Part shown: positions 27,684 to 36,844 of the stretch, one piece after another
Layout: the number at the start of each line of letters is the position of its first letter
Position numbering within the stretch: the first letter of the stretch is position 1
NCBI RefSeq assembly: GCF_031458255.1
Contig: NZ_JAVDYC010000001.1
Location: forward strand, 7,488,501-7,552,500
DNA from: Catenuloplanes niger
Lineage (GTDB): Bacteria; Actinomycetota; Actinomycetes; Mycobacteriales; Micromonosporaceae
Direction of reading: 5' to 3'
Length of the DNA stretch: 64,000 nucleotides
Made by a program: the position numbers and the translations under genes
Notes under the pieces: model-generated
What the model saw: only the letters and a program-made list of their open reading frames with translations
Database searches by the model: none
Told to the model about the DNA's origin: nothing

Positions 27684-29465
27684 GTGGCACGTAGCGACGA
27701 CGCCGACCAGCGCGCCGCACGGTGGGAGAAAGAGGCCCACGATCTCTCCACGCAGGTCGCGTTTCTTCAAGAGGAACTCGCTCTGGTGCGGCGCAAGCTG
27801 ACCGAAAGCCCCCGTCACGTGAGGCAGCTCGAGGAGAGGCTCGCGGCAACGCAGGCGCAGCTCTCCCGGCTGTCCGAGAACAACGAGCGACTGGTGGCCA
27901 CCCTCAAGGAGGCCCGCAGCCAGATCGTCACGCTGAAGGAGGAGATCGACCGCCTGGCGCAGCCGCCGAGCGGTTACGGTGTCTTCCTGACCCGCCATGA
28001 GGACGGCACCGTCGACGTCTTCACCGGTGGGCGCAAGCTCCGCGTGGCGGTGTCACCCTCTCTGGAGGTCGACGAGCTGCAGCGCGGGCAGGAGGTTCTG
28101 CTCAACGACGCACTCAACGTCGTCGACGCGTTCGGGTTCGAGCGCGTGGGCGAGGTGGTGATGCTCAAGGAGATCCTGGAGTCGCCGGACGGCGGCCCGG
28201 GTGACCGCGCGCTCGTCATCTCGCACGCCGACGAGGAGCGCATCGTGCACCTCGCCGACACGCTCATCGGCTCCGCGCTGCGGGCCGGTGACTCGCTCAT
28301 GATCGAGCCCCGGTCGGCGTACGCGTACGAGCGGATCCCGAAGAGCGAGGTCGAGGAGCTGGTCCTGGAGGAGGTGCCGGACGTCGGTTATTCCGACATC
28401 GGTGGCCTGCACTCCCAGATCGAGCAGATCCGCGACGCGGTCGAGCTGCCGTTCCTGCACGCCGACCTGTTCCGGGAGCACCAGCTGCGCCCGCCGAAGG
28501 GCATCCTGCTCTACGGCCCGCCCGGCTGCGGCAAGACCCTCATCGCCAAGGCCGTGGCGAACTCGCTGGCGAAGAAGATCGCCGAGCGGCAGGGCAAGGA
28601 GAAGCACACCAGCTTCTTCCTGAACATCAAGGGCCCGGAGCTGCTCAACAAGTACGTCGGCGAGACCGAGCGGCACATCCGGCTGATCTTCCAGCGCGCC
28701 CGGGAGAAGGCCGGCGAGGGCACCCCGGTCATCGTGTTCTTCGACGAGATGGACTCGGTGTTCCGCACGCGCGGCACCGGCGTCTCCTCCGATGTGGAGA
28801 ACACGATCGTCCCCCAGCTGCTGTCCGAGATCGACGGCGTGGAGGGGCTGGAGAACGTCATCGTCATCGGCGCCTCCAACCGCGAGGACATGATCGACCC
28901 GGCCATCCTGCGCCCGGGCCGGCTGGACGTGAAGATCAAGATCGAGCGTCCGGACGCCGAGGCGGCCAAGGACATCTTCAGCAAGTACATCCTCGAGGGC
29001 CTGCCCCTGCACGAGGACGACCTGGCCGAGCACGGCAACGACACGGCCGCCACGGTCGCCGCCATGATCGAGTCGGTCGTGCTGCGGATGTACTCGGAGA
29101 CCGAGGAGAACCGGTTCCTCGAGGTCACCTACGCCAACGGTGACAAGGAGGTCCTGTACTTCAAGGACTTCAACTCCGGCGCCATGATCCAGAACATCGT
29201 GGACCGCGGCAAGAAGATGGCGATCAAGGAGTTCCTCTCCTCCGGACGCAAGGGCCTGCGCCTGCAGCACCTCCTCGACGCGTGCGTCGACGAGTTCCGG
29301 GAGAACGAGGACCTGCCGAACACCACGAACCCGGACGACTGGGCCCGGATCTCCGGCAAGAAGGGCGAGCGGATCGTCTACATCCGCACGCTCGTCTCCG
29401 GCGGCAAGGGTGCGGAAGCCGGCCGGTCCATCGAGACCGCGTCGAACACGGGTCAATATCTGTAA
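27684..29465 (+). CDS. arc: Proteasomal AAA+ ATPase Mpa/ARC
   Basis: 593 residues. The N-terminal coiled coil (residues ~10-90) binds Pup. Two OB domains follow, then the AAA+ module: Walker A GPPGCGKT at 278-285, Walker [13 protein letters not shown] and the arginine-finger region [10 protein letters not shown]. The last residues are GQYL, the C-terminal gate-opening motif that docks into PrcA. The hexamer unfolds pupylated proteins and feeds them to the 20S core. It is followed by a strong intrinsic terminator, so dop is transcribed separately. Confidence 0.96.
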   Translation: MARSDDADQRAARWEKEAHDLSTQVAFLQEELALVRRKLTESPRHVRQLEERLAATQAQLSRLSENNERLVATLKEARSQIVTLKEEIDRLAQPPSGYGVFLTRHEDGTVDVFTGGRKLRVAVSPSLEVDELQRGQEVLLNDALNVVDAFGFERVGEVVMLKEILESPDGGPGDRALVISHADEERIVHLADTLIGSALRAGDSLMIEPRSAYAYERIPKSEVEELVLEEVPDVGYSDIGGLHSQIEQIRDAVELPFLHADLFREHQLRPPKGILLYGPPGCGKTLIAKAVANSLAKKIAERQGKEKHTSFFLNIKGPELLNKYVGETERHIRLIFQRAREKAGEGTPVIVFFDEMDSVFRTRGTGVSSDVENTIVPQLLSEIDGVEGLENVIVIGASNREDMIDPAILRPGRLDVKIKIERPDAEAAKDIFSKYILEGLPLHEDDLAEHGNDTAATVAAMIESVVLRMYSETEENRFLEVTYANGDKEVLYFKDFNSGAMIQNIVDRGKKMAIKEFLSSGRKGLRLQHLLDACVDEFRENEDLPNTTNPDDWARISGKKGERIVYIRTLVSGGKGAEAGRSIETASNTGQYL

Positions 29466-29474
29466 GTCGGTGTG

Positions 29475-29510
29475 AAACGGGCGGCCCCGGGTGGGCCGCC
29501 CGTTTCTTTT
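29475..29510 (+). terminator. Intrinsic terminator of arc
   Basis: AAACGGGCGGCCC (29475-29487) and GGGCCGCCCGTTT (29493-29505) form a perfect 13-bp stem with a CGGGT loop, followed by CTTTT. Confidence 0.9.
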
Positions 29511-29593
29511 GTCCGCCAGCACCGGCCGGTCGCGGTTCGGCGAGGATCGCAACTATCCATGCGCCGACACGTTTCGTCACCCCTTGTAGGGGC

Positions 29594-29599
29594 TAGGCT
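29594..29599 (+). promoter_or_regulatory. Possible -10 box of dop
   Basis: TAGGCT ends 31 nt before ATG 29631, leaving a short leader with GGGGAGGA. The -35 is not clear. Confidence 0.35.
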
Positions 29600-29630
29600 T
29601 CTCTCGACGGGTCAATGGGGAGGACGCTTT

Positions 29631-31163
29631 ATGTCTGTTCGTCGGATCATGGGAACCGAGGTCGAGTACGGGATCTCCGTGCCCGGACAGCCGGGCGCCA
29701 ACCCGATGGTGACCTCCTCGCAGGTGGTCAACGCCTACGGGGCGCGGCCGGAGCTCAACCGCGGCGGGCGCACCCGCTGGGACTACGAGGAGGAGTCGCC
29801 GCTGCGCGACGCGCGCGGCTTCACCTACTCCGGCGCGGCCTACGACCCCGCGGAGGCGCTCGCGGACGAGGACCTGGGCCTGGCGAACGTCATCCTCACC
29901 AACGGCGCCCGGCTCTACGTCGACCACGCCCACCCGGAGTACTCCACACCCGAGGTCACCAACCCGCTCGACGTGGTCAAGTGGGACAAGGCCGGCGAGC
30001 GCGTGATGGCCGAGGCGGCCCGGCGCGCGGCCACCATCCCGGGCACGCACCCGATCCATCTGTACAAGAACAACACCGACAACAAGGGCGCGTCGTACGG
30101 TGCCCACGAGAACTACCTGATGCGGCGCCAGACGCCGTTCGCGGACATCGTGGCGTACCTGACGCCGTTCTTCGTCACCCGGCAGATCGTCACCGGCGCC
30201 GGCCGGGTCGGCATCGGGCAGGACGGCTCCGGCACCGGCTTCCAGATCTCCCAGCGCGCCGACTTCTTCGAGGTCGAGGTCGGGCTGGAGACCACGCTCA
30301 AGCGCCCGATCATCAACACGCGCGACGAGCCGCACGCGGACGCGGACAAGTACCGGCGGCTGCACGTCATCATCGGCGACGCGAACCTGTCCGAGATCTC
30401 CACGTACCTCAAGGTCGGCACCACCGCGCTGATCCTGTCCATGATCGAGGAGAAGGCGCTCACCGGTGAGCTCGGCATCGCCGACCCGGTCTCCGAGCTG
30501 AAGCACATCAGCCACGACCCGTCGCTGCAGCACCTGGTCCGGCTGCGGGACGGCCGCAAGCTGACCGCGCTGGACCTGCAGTGGGCGTTCTTCGAGCGGG
30601 CCAAGCAGTTCGTCGACGACCGGCTCGGCACCGACGCGGACGAGGCCACCACGGACGTGCTGAACCGCTGGGAGAACGTGCTGGACAAGCTCGGCCGGGA
30701 CGTCATGTCCTGTGCGGACGAGCTGGACTGGGTGGCGAAGCTGCGGCTGCTGGAGGGCTACCGCGAGCGGGAGAGTCTCGGCTGGGCGTCGCACAAGCTG
30801 CAGCTCGTCGACCTGCAGTACTCCGACGTGCGGCCGGAGAAGGGGCTCTACCACCGGCTGGTGGCGCGCGGCTCGATGAAGACGCTGCTCGACGAGCGGG
30901 ACACCTGGGACGCCATGGTGGAGCCGCCGGAGGACACCCGGGCGTTCTTCCGCGGCCGCTGCCTCGCGCAGTACGCGTCCGAGGTGGTCGCGGCCAGCTG
31001 GGACTCGGTGATCTTCGACATCGGGCGGGAGTCGCTGGTCCGGGTGCCGATGATGGAGCCGGAGCGCGGCACGAAGAAGCACGTCGGAGCGCTGTTCGAC
31101 CGGTGCGAGAGCGCCAAGGATCTGCTCGAGGCGCTCACCGGCAACGCGAAGCCCACGACGTAG
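29631..31163 (+). CDS. dop: Depupylase/deamidase Dop
   Basis: 510 residues. The carboxylate-amine-ligase fold shows GTEVEYGIS near the start, HPEYSTPE, and [17 protein letters not shown] as the ATP/Mg site. Unlike PafA it keeps the long Dop-loop (about residues 38-80, between SSQVVNAYG and LADEDLG). Dop converts the C-terminal Gln of Pup to Glu and removes Pup from substrates. Pup here ends in Gln, so Dop is needed. ATG 29631 has GGGGAGGA upstream. An imperfect stem-loop follows the stop before pup. Confidence 0.95.
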   Translation: MSVRRIMGTEVEYGISVPGQPGANPMVTSSQVVNAYGARPELNRGGRTRWDYEEESPLRDARGFTYSGAAYDPAEALADEDLGLANVILTNGARLYVDHAHPEYSTPEVTNPLDVVKWDKAGERVMAEAARRAATIPGTHPIHLYKNNTDNKGASYGAHENYLMRRQTPFADIVAYLTPFFVTRQIVTGAGRVGIGQDGSGTGFQISQRADFFEVEVGLETTLKRPIINTRDEPHADADKYRRLHVIIGDANLSEISTYLKVGTTALILSMIEEKALTGELGIADPVSELKHISHDPSLQHLVRLRDGRKLTALDLQWAFFERAKQFVDDRLGTDADEATTDVLNRWENVLDKLGRDVMSCADELDWVAKLRLLEGYRERESLGWASHKLQLVDLQYSDVRPEKGLYHRLVARGSMKTLLDERDTWDAMVEPPEDTRAFFRGRCLAQYASEVVAASWDSVIFDIGRESLVRVPMMEPERGTKKHVGALFDRCESAKDLLEALTGNAKPTT

Positions 31164-31179
31164 AACTTCCGCGAATGAT

Positions 31180-31229
31180 CGAAAAGGGCTCGGCTGAGCG
31201 CGAAACACGCGCTTGGGCGAGCCTTTTCG
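31180..31229 (+). terminator. Stem-loop after dop
   Basis: CGAAAAGGGCTCG pairs with CGAGCCTTTTCG with one bulged G, and an inner GAGCGCG/CGCGCTT extends the stem around an AAACA loop. It separates dop from pup. Confidence 0.65.
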
Positions 31230-31311
31230 TCATAACGGCGGGGTAGGTTTTAGGTACCTGATGTTGCCGGGGCGGTCGAGTCCCGCGGCACGAGGCGAGG
31301 GAGGGACCGGG

Positions 31312-31527
31312 ATGGCTACCAGGGACACCGGCGGACAGTCGCAATCCAGCAAGAGCAGCCAGCAGGGTGAGGTCGACGAGGCCACGGTCGAGGCCAACCC
31401 GGAGACCGCCGAGCGCGTCGCCGAACTGACCGAGGAGGTCGACGACCTCCTCGACGAGATCGACTCGGTTCTCGAGGAGAACGCCGAGGAATTCGTCAGG
31501 GGATACGTGCAAAAGGGCGGTCAATGA
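31312..31527 (+). CDS. pup: Prokaryotic ubiquitin-like protein Pup
   Basis: 71 residues, mostly disordered. The Ser/Gln-rich head is followed by the Mpa-binding helix (VAELTEEVDDLLDEIDSVLE) and the conserved end VRGYVQKGGQ. The final Gln must be deamidated by Dop before PafA can join it to substrate lysines. ATG 31312 has GAGGGAGGGA upstream. It is 148 bp after dop and 177 bp before prcB, with hairpins in both gaps. Confidence 0.96.
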   Translation: MATRDTGGQSQSSKSSQQGEVDEATVEANPETAERVAELTEEVDDLLDEIDSVLEENAEEFVRGYVQKGGQ

Positions 31528-31556
31528 CCGTTTGTGTCCGTTTTTAAGGTGACTTG

Positions 31557-31587
31557 CCGGGTCGGGTGTGTAACGCACCTGACCCGG
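31557..31587 (+). terminator. Hairpin between pup and prcB
   Basis: CCGGGTCGGGTG (31557-31568) pairs with CACCTGACCCGG (31576-31587) with one wobble pair and a 7-nt loop. There is no T-tract, so it may only reduce read-through or protect the pup 3' end. Confidence 0.5.
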
Positions 31588-31629
31588 AACACGTAACAGA
31601 TGATCACCACTGCGTGACCCCACGCGGTA

Positions 31630-31635
31630 TAGGGT
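31630..31635 (+). promoter_or_regulatory. Possible -10 box of prcBA
   Basis: TAGGGT, within TATAGGGT, lies 69 nt before the prcB start. No convincing -35 is seen. It would allow pup and prcBA to be expressed at different levels. Confidence 0.4.
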
Positions 31636-31704
31636 GCTTCCACCACAACGGCGGCTCCGGCGTCCCAGCACGCCAGGGCGATCGACATAGCTGAAGGGAC
31701 ATAC

Positions 31705-32547
31705 GTGGCTACGGGTTTTGATCCATCAGGGCGCCTACCGGATGCGTTCACCAACCTGGGGACCTCCTCCTTCACCCAGTTCCTGAGCGTCGCCGCCCCC
31801 GATCTGCTGCCCGGCCGCCGGCCGCTGCCGCCCGGCCTCTCCGCCGGTGACGTCGCGCCGCACGGCACCACGATCGTGGCGATCTCGTTCGCGGGCGGCG
31901 TCGTGCTCGCCGGCGACCGGCGCGCGACCATGGGCAACATGATCGCCAGCCGGGACATCGAGAAGGTGCACCCCGCGGACGCGTACTCGCTGATCGGCAT
32001 CGCCGGCACGGCCGGTGTCGGCATCGAGCTGATGCGGCTGTTCCAGGTCGAGCTGGAGCATTACGAGAAGATCGAGGGCGTCATGCTCTCGCTGGACGGC
32101 AAGGCCAACCGGCTCGCCGCCATGATCCGGCAGAACCTCGGCGCGGCGCTGCAGGGCCTCGCGGTCATCCCGCTCTTCGCGGGGTACGACCAGGCCGGCA
32201 CGGACCCGGCGCGGGTCGGCCGGATCTTCAGCTTCGACGTGGCCGGCGGCCTCTACGAGGAGACCGGCTACGACGCGATCGGCTCCGGCTCGCTGTTCGC
32301 GAAGGCCGCGCTGAAGAAGCGCTACCGGCCCGGCATCTCCGCGGAGGAGGCGGCCCGGCTCGCGGTCGAGGCGCTCTACGACGCCGCGGACGACGACACC
32401 GCGACCGGCGGCCCCGACCTGGTCCGCAAGATCTACCCGGTGGTGATGACCGCGTCGGCCGAGGGCACGAACCGGCTCACCGAGGAGGAGGTCTCCGCGA
32501 TCGCCGAGGCCGTCGTCAACGCCCGCCACGAGAACCCCGGCGGCTGA
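31705..32547 (+). CDS. prcB: 20S proteasome beta subunit PrcB
   Basis: 280 residues. A 54-residue propeptide ends at APHG, and autocleavage exposes Thr55 ([11 protein letters not shown]), the catalytic nucleophile. Lys and Asp of the active site are in GDRRAT and IEKVHPAD. Fourteen copies form the two inner rings of the core. GTG 31705 has AAGGGA 7 nt upstream. prcA starts 51 bp downstream with its own ribosome site; both share one operon. Confidence 0.96.
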   Translation: MATGFDPSGRLPDAFTNLGTSSFTQFLSVAAPDLLPGRRPLPPGLSAGDVAPHGTTIVAISFAGGVVLAGDRRATMGNMIASRDIEKVHPADAYSLIGIAGTAGVGIELMRLFQVELEHYEKIEGVMLSLDGKANRLAAMIRQNLGAALQGLAVIPLFAGYDQAGTDPARVGRIFSFDVAGGLYEETGYDAIGSGSLFAKAALKKRYRPGISAEEAARLAVEALYDAADDDTATGGPDLVRKIYPVVMTASAEGTNRLTEEEVSAIAEAVVNARHENPGG

Positions 32548-32598
32548 GAAGCGGTTCCCCACCGCTTCTGACGCCAAAGATCACGAAGGAGAGCCGCC

Positions 32599-33435
32599 GT
32601 GGCAATGCAGTTCTACGCCTCACCCGAGCAGATCATGCGCGACCGCTCCGAGCTGGCCCGTAAGGGCATCGCCCGGGGCCGCAGCGCGGTGGTCCTCAGC
32701 TACGCGGGTGGGGTCCTCCTCGTCGCGGAGAACGTGACGTCGCTGCGCAAGGTCAGCGAGATCTACGACCGGATCGGCTTCGCCGCCGTCGGCCGCTACA
32801 ACGAGTTCGAGAACCTGCGCCGGGCCGGTGTGCGCAAGGCCGACATCGACGGCTACAGCTACGACCGGCGGGACGTGACCGGCCGCGCGCTCGCCAGCAC
32901 GTACACGCAGGTGCTCGGCGCGATCTTCACGGAGCAGCAGAAGCCGTTCGAGGTCGAGCTGTGCGTGGCCCAGGTCGGCGCGTCCGCGGACCAGGACGAG
33001 ATCTACCGCATCATGTACGACGGTTCGGTCCAGGACGAGCCCGGCTTCATGGCCATGGGCGGCCAGGCCGAGGCCATCTCCAGCACGCTCAAGGACGGCC
33101 ACGCGTTCACGCTGTCGCTCGCCGACGCGCTGAAGCTCGCGGTCAAGTCCCTGGCCAGCGTGGGCGGCGAGAACGGGTCGCCGCGCACGATCACGTCCAA
33201 GCAGCTCGAGGTCGCGGTGCTGGACCGCACCCGCAGGGGCCGCACGTTCCGCCGCATCACCGGCGAGGCACTGACCGCGCTCCTGGAGGGCGGCGACCTC
33301 CCGGCCGACGCGGTCGAGAAGCCGGCCGACCCGGCCCCGGGCCCGGACACCCCGACGGTGTCGGCGGCCTCCGCCGACCTGGAGACCGCCGGCGAGTCCG
33401 CCGCGGTCGACGAGGGCGGCCCGGCCGAGAAGTAA
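32599..33435 (+). CDS. prcA: 20S proteasome alpha subunit PrcA
   Basis: 278 residues. [20 protein letters not shown] is the gating N-terminus typical of actinobacterial alpha subunits, followed by [20 protein letters not shown]. The C-terminal ~45 residues are Pro/Ala/Asp-rich and probably disordered. Seven-membered outer rings dock the Mpa C-terminal tail. GTG 32599 has AAGGAG upstream; ATG 32605 is an alternative. A 19-bp perfect hairpin follows within 10 bp. Confidence 0.95.
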   Translation: MAMQFYASPEQIMRDRSELARKGIARGRSAVVLSYAGGVLLVAENVTSLRKVSEIYDRIGFAAVGRYNEFENLRRAGVRKADIDGYSYDRRDVTGRALASTYTQVLGAIFTEQQKPFEVELCVAQVGASADQDEIYRIMYDGSVQDEPGFMAMGGQAEAISSTLKDGHAFTLSLADALKLAVKSLASVGGENGSPRTITSKQLEVAVLDRTRRGRTFRRITGEALTALLEGGDLPADAVEKPADPAPGPDTPTVSAASADLETAGESAAVDEGGPAEK

Positions 33436-33444
33436 GCGTTCCAC

Positions 33445-33487
33445 CGGCGGCCGCCGGGGGCGAATCCGTCGCCCCCGGCGGCCGCCG
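33445..33487 (+). terminator. Terminator of prcBA operon
   Basis: CGGCGGCCGCCGGGGGCGA (33445-33463) and its exact complement (33469-33487) form a 19-bp stem with an ATCCG loop. Confidence 0.85.
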
Positions 33488-33647
33488 CGTGTTTTCGCCC
33501 ACCGGTGCCGCCGTCAGCCGCGGGACCGGCGCTCCCCGCCTGACGGTTCGCCACCGGCCGCCCGCCGGCACCGCGAAACTCCGGGCCCGCGCGCCGGGCT
33601 CGGCCCGCGCCGGCGCCACGCGCGATCCGCCGTGCGTGCTTGCTGAT

Positions 33648-33755
33648 TGCGGCCTGGGTGGCTTCGGCGGGTTCGGCTCGTGTCGGCGTCGCGCGCGGTT
33701 GGTCGCGTGTGATCGCTGGTTGCGGCCTGGGCGGCTTCGGCGGATTCGACTCGTG
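33648..33755. repeat. Direct duplication, 73-bp spacing
   Basis: About 35 bp at 33648-33682 (begins TGCGGCCTGGGTGGC) recurs at 33721-33755 with a few substitutions, and the flanks are also similar. Confidence 0.6.
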
Positions 33756-33780
33756 CCGCCGCTGCGGGCGATCGCGAGGT

Positions 33781-33830
33781 GCGATCGCCGGGTGCGATGG
33801 TCGGGTGCGATCGCCGGGTGCGATCGCCGG
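33781..33830. repeat. 13-bp tandem repeats
   Basis: GCGATCGCCGGGT occurs at 33781, 33807 and, shortened, 33820, with a variant GCGATGGTCGGGT at 33794: nearly four units. Confidence 0.75.
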
Positions 33831-33864
33831 CCGCGGCCGGATCGGCTCTTGCCGGTATCGCGCG

Positions 33865-34003
33865 GGGTTGGCGGTCGGAGGGTTGCGTGGGTGCTGCCCG
33901 GGTTGGCGGTCGGAGGGTTGCGTGGGTGCCGCCCGGGTTGGCGGCCGGAGAGCTGCGCCGGTGCCGCCCGGGATCGCTGGCCCGGAGAGCCGCCCGGGTG
34001 CGC
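33865..34003. repeat. 35-bp tandem repeats
   Basis: Units begin GGGTTGGCGGTCGGAG at 33865 and 33900 (almost identical), 33935 (diverged), and a further decayed unit from 33970. Confidence 0.75.
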
Positions 34004-34425
34004 CGGTGTGGGTTTCCGCGCCACCGGTGCCCGACGCCACTCGGCCTGTTTCGATCGTGGTGAGTCGACGAGTTCCCGCTCTTTTCTGCTGTTGCAGGCG
34101 CTCGTCCACCGCGCTGCTGTTTCCGGCCGCTTCGGCGCGCTGCCACGCGACGCAACGCACGGCACCGAACGATGCTCCCGTGTCGCTGGCGGTCGTTTCC
34201 TGCCCCAGGAAACAGTTACCGGCGACGGAGGACCCGTCGTTCGCTCGCCCGTGGAGCCTTCAGCGCCAATGTCCGGAATGTCAGGCCCGTGGAGTGGCTG
34301 ATCCCAGCTTCCGGTCCGGTCTCACACCGTTTCCATGCGTCCCGACGGCGTCACGGGCCCGAGCATCCTCGGGAACAGCCATAGAGGGATACCTCGAGCG
34401 AGGATCGCTACCGCTGATCAACGGG

Positions 34426-34498
34426 GTGACGATCCTTCCAGCCTGTATTGCTGTTCCGGACGCGTACACCGGCAATACAGGTTTGAAAGGATCATCAC
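34426..34498. repeat. Long imperfect inverted repeat
   Basis: Arms at 34426-34451 and 34472-34498 share GTGAcGATCCTT/AAGGATCaTCAC and CCTGTATTGC/GCAATACAGG around a ~20-nt centre. The region is less GC-rich than its surroundings. It could be a decayed small mobile element, a structured RNA or a terminator; no transposase is present. Confidence 0.5.
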
Positions 34499-34600
34499 CT
34501 ACCGGGGTGGATCACACTCTTGGGGCAGGTCATGCTTCGACGCGGCGATGCCACGACCTGCATGCTCCGTGGCTCGTGTAGCGCGTTGCCGGCTCCGGCC

Positions 34601-34766
34601 GCCTGGGCAGGCGATCATCCGGCCGCCTGCGCAGGCGACCATCCGGGCGCTGCGGTAGGCGACCATCCGGGCGCTGCGGTAGGCGATCAGCCGGGCGCTG
34701 CGGTAGGCGATCAGCCGGGCGCTGCGGCAGGGACTATCCGGGCGCTGCGGCTGGCGACGGGCGGCG
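34601..34766. repeat. 24-bp tandem repeats next to rfbD stop
   Basis: Units start at 34601, 34625, 34649, 34673, 34697, 34721 and (partial) 34744. The best ones begin GCTGCGGTAGGCGATC. The array ends a few bp from the rfbD stop codon (34772-34774). Confidence 0.85.
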
Positions 34767-34771
34767 GGCCT

Positions 34772-35692
34772 CTAGGACCGTGCGGCCTTGGCCAGGTCGG
34801 CGAAGCCGGGTTCGCTGAGTGCGTGGTCGAGCTGGACGCGCCAGTCGGGCTGGAGCGGGATGCCCGCGGCCGCCCACGCGTCGTGGCTGAGCACGCTGTA
34901 GGCCGGGCGCGGGGCCGGGCGGGCGAAGTTCTCCGCGGTGGTGGGGCGGATCCGGTCCGGGTCGAGGCCGGCCAGGTCGTAGAGCGTGCGGGCCAGGTCG
35001 TGCCAGGACGCCTCGCCGGTGGCGGTGCCGTGGTAGATGCCGGGTGGGGCGGTGCCGGCGAGCGCGGCGGTGCCGAGGCGGACGAGCTGCTCGGCGAGCG
35101 CGGCGGTCCAGGTCGGCTGGCCGATCTGGTCGGTGACCACGTCGACGGTGGGCCGGGACGCGGCCAGCTTCAGCATGGTCTCGACGAAGTTCGGGCCGTG
35201 GTCGCCGTAGAGCCAGGCGGTGCGGACCACGTAGCCGCCGGTGCGGAGCGCGAGCTGCTCGCCGAGGGACTTGCCGCGACCGTACGCGTTGATCGGCGCG
35301 GTCGGGTGGGTCTCCGGGTACGGCGTGGTGGCGGTGCCGTCGAACACGTAGTCGGTGGAGATCTGGATGAGTTTCGCGCCGTTGACCGTGCAGGCGGCCG
35401 CGATGTTGTTGACCGCGCGGCCGTTGATGTCGGTGGCGACGTCCTCGTGGTCCTCGGCGGCGTCGACGTCGGTCCAGGCGGCCGTGTTGATCACGATGTC
35501 GTGGCCGGAGACCGCGGAGGCGACCGCGGCCGCGTCCGTGACGTCGAGCATGTCGCGGGTCGCGGCGGTGATCTCGACGGGTGTCTCGCTGCGCCGGGCG
35601 TGCCGGCCGTAGGGCGCGGTCGGCTCGGTCAGCGCGGCGACGAGATCGCGGCCGAGCATCCCGCCCGCGCCGGTGATCAGCCAACGGGTCAT
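34772..35692 (-). CDS. rfbD: dTDP-4-dehydrorhamnose reductase
   Basis: 306 residues, usual length. Rossmann motif TGAGGMLG is at residues 8-15, and the extended-SDR catalytic YGRGK (Tyr, Lys) follows PINAYGRGKS. Substrate-binding parts include RTAWLYGDHG and TDQIGQPTW. It makes dTDP-L-rhamnose from the 4-keto intermediate with NADPH. It is divergent from rfbA, while rfbB and rfbC are not in the window. It sits within the proteasome gene block next to a repeat array. Confidence 0.93.
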   Translation of the reverse strand: MTRWLITGAGGMLGRDLVAALTEPTAPYGRHARRSETPVEITAATRDMLDVTDAAAVASAVSGHDIVINTAAWTDVDAAEDHEDVATDINGRAVNNIAAACTVNGAKLIQISTDYVFDGTATTPYPETHPTAPINAYGRGKSLGEQLALRTGGYVVRTAWLYGDHGPNFVETMLKLAASRPTVDVVTDQIGQPTWTAALAEQLVRLGTAALAGTAPPGIYHGTATGEASWHDLARTLYDLAGLDPDRIRPTTAENFARPAPRPAYSVLSHDAWAAAGIPLQPDWRVQLDHALSEPGFADLAKAARS

Positions 35693-35840
35693 TGTGCCGG
35701 CCCCCCAGGAAAGCTCTGTCTCTGCTCCGGCCAGGAGCGCAAGCCACGGTACCAGGACCGGAGCCGGTGCCGGTCGCGCTCCGGTTCGCGTCGATTACAG
35801 CTTCATTGCGAAGTGACTGCCGGTAGTGGCTCCACGTGAG

Positions 35841-35846
35841 TACTAT
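35841..35846 (+). promoter_or_regulatory. -10 box for rfbA
   Basis: TACTAT ends 6 nt before GTG 35853; a leaderless start is predicted. Confidence 0.5.
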
Positions 35847-35852
35847 TCGCCG

Positions 35853-36722
35853 GTGCGCGGGATCCTTTTGGCAGGTGGAACCGGGTCTCGGCTGTGGCCG
35901 ATCACCCAGGCGGTGTCGAAGCAGCTGATGCCGGTCTTCGACAAGCCGATGATCTATTACCCGCTGACCACGCTCGTGACCGCGGGCGTCCGCGAGGTGC
36001 TGATCATCACGACGCCGGACGACCAGCCCCAGTTCCGCCGCCTGCTCGGTGACGGCACGCAGTGGGGCCTGTCCCTGACGTACGCGGAGCAGCCCCGCCC
36101 GGAGGGCATCGCGCAGGCCTTCCTGATCGGCGAGGAGTTCCTGGCCGGCGACGACGTCGCGCTGATCCTCGGCGACAACATCTTCCACGGCGGTGACCTG
36201 CCGACCCGGCTCAAGGAGAACGCGGCCCACGCCGGCGGCCGCGTCTTCGCCTATCCCGTCGCGGATCCCACCGCCTACGGCGTGGTCGAGTTCGACGAGT
36301 CCGGCAAGGTCATCTCCATCGAGGAGAAGCCGGACAAGCCGAAGTCCCGGTACGCGGTCCCCGGCCTCTACTTCTACGACGCGGACGTGGTCCGCATCGC
36401 GAAGGGCCTGCGCCCGTCCGCCCGCGGCGAGCTCGAGATCACCGGCATCAACGACGCCTACCTGCGGCGCGGCGACCTCACGGTCACGGTCCTGGACCGC
36501 GGCACCGCCTGGCTGGACACCGGGACGTTCGCCGACCTGGTGCACGCCGCCGAGTACGTGCGCGTCATAGAGGCGCGCCAGGGCTTCAAGATCGGCTGCA
36601 TCGAGGAGGCCGCCTGGCGGGCCGGCCGCATCGACGACGATCAGCTTCGCGCGCTGGCCGCCCCGCTCCGCCGCAGCGGCTACGGCGAATACCTGTTGCG
36701 TCTGCTCGACTGGGAACGCTGA
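35853..36722 (+). CDS. rfbA: Glucose-1-phosphate thymidylyltransferase
   Basis: 289 residues. The nucleotidyltransferase signature [14 protein letters not shown] is at the N-terminus, with [25 protein letters not shown] (Mg-binding Asp) and EEKPDKPKS. It makes dTDP-glucose from dTTP and Glc-1-P, the first step to dTDP-rhamnose, and is usually feedback-inhibited by that product. GTG 35853 is preferred over an upstream ATG at 35826 because of the close -10 box and the family's usual M-[KR]-G-I-[IL]-L-A-G start. Confidence 0.94.
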   Translation: MRGILLAGGTGSRLWPITQAVSKQLMPVFDKPMIYYPLTTLVTAGVREVLIITTPDDQPQFRRLLGDGTQWGLSLTYAEQPRPEGIAQAFLIGEEFLAGDDVALILGDNIFHGGDLPTRLKENAAHAGGRVFAYPVADPTAYGVVEFDESGKVISIEEKPDKPKSRYAVPGLYFYDADVVRIAKGLRPSARGELEITGINDAYLRRGDLTVTVLDRGTAWLDTGTFADLVHAAEYVRVIEARQGFKIGCIEEAAWRAGRIDDDQLRALAAPLRRSGYGEYLLRLLDWER

Positions 36723-36832
36723 AGCGCCGCTCGCACATGACAAAGTGGGCTAAAACCCCCCACCGAGCAGATTTTTTCGCGCCCCACCCCCGAGGCGGGT
36801 CACACAGGTGCCACAACAGGGTCACGTGGGGC

Positions 36833-36838
36833 TAATGT
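36833..36838 (+). promoter_or_regulatory. -10 box for pafA
   Basis: TAATGT ends 6 nt before ATG 36845; a leaderless pafA mRNA is predicted, independent of the prcBA operon. Confidence 0.5.
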
Positions 36839-36844
36839 TCGGTC

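Larger units (their letters stand above)
33436..34771. other. Gene-free, repeat-rich zone downstream of prcA
   Basis: 1.3 kb without a convincing gene. It holds the prcBA terminator, a 73-bp-spaced duplication, 13-bp, 35-bp and 24-bp tandem arrays and a long imperfect inverted repeat, listed separately. Long open frames run through it in several phases, but their predicted proteins are Arg/Gly/Pro-rich repeats, as expected from GC-rich noncoding DNA. It splits the Pup-proteasome genes from pafA. Confidence 0.6.

Noticed and set aside
33640-34581. Open frames in the prcA-rfbD gap as candidate surface or repeat proteins
   Set aside because: They cross the tandem arrays in several phases, have no ribosome site or -10 box at their starts, and show repeated Arg/Gly/Pro residues typical of noncoding GC-rich DNA.
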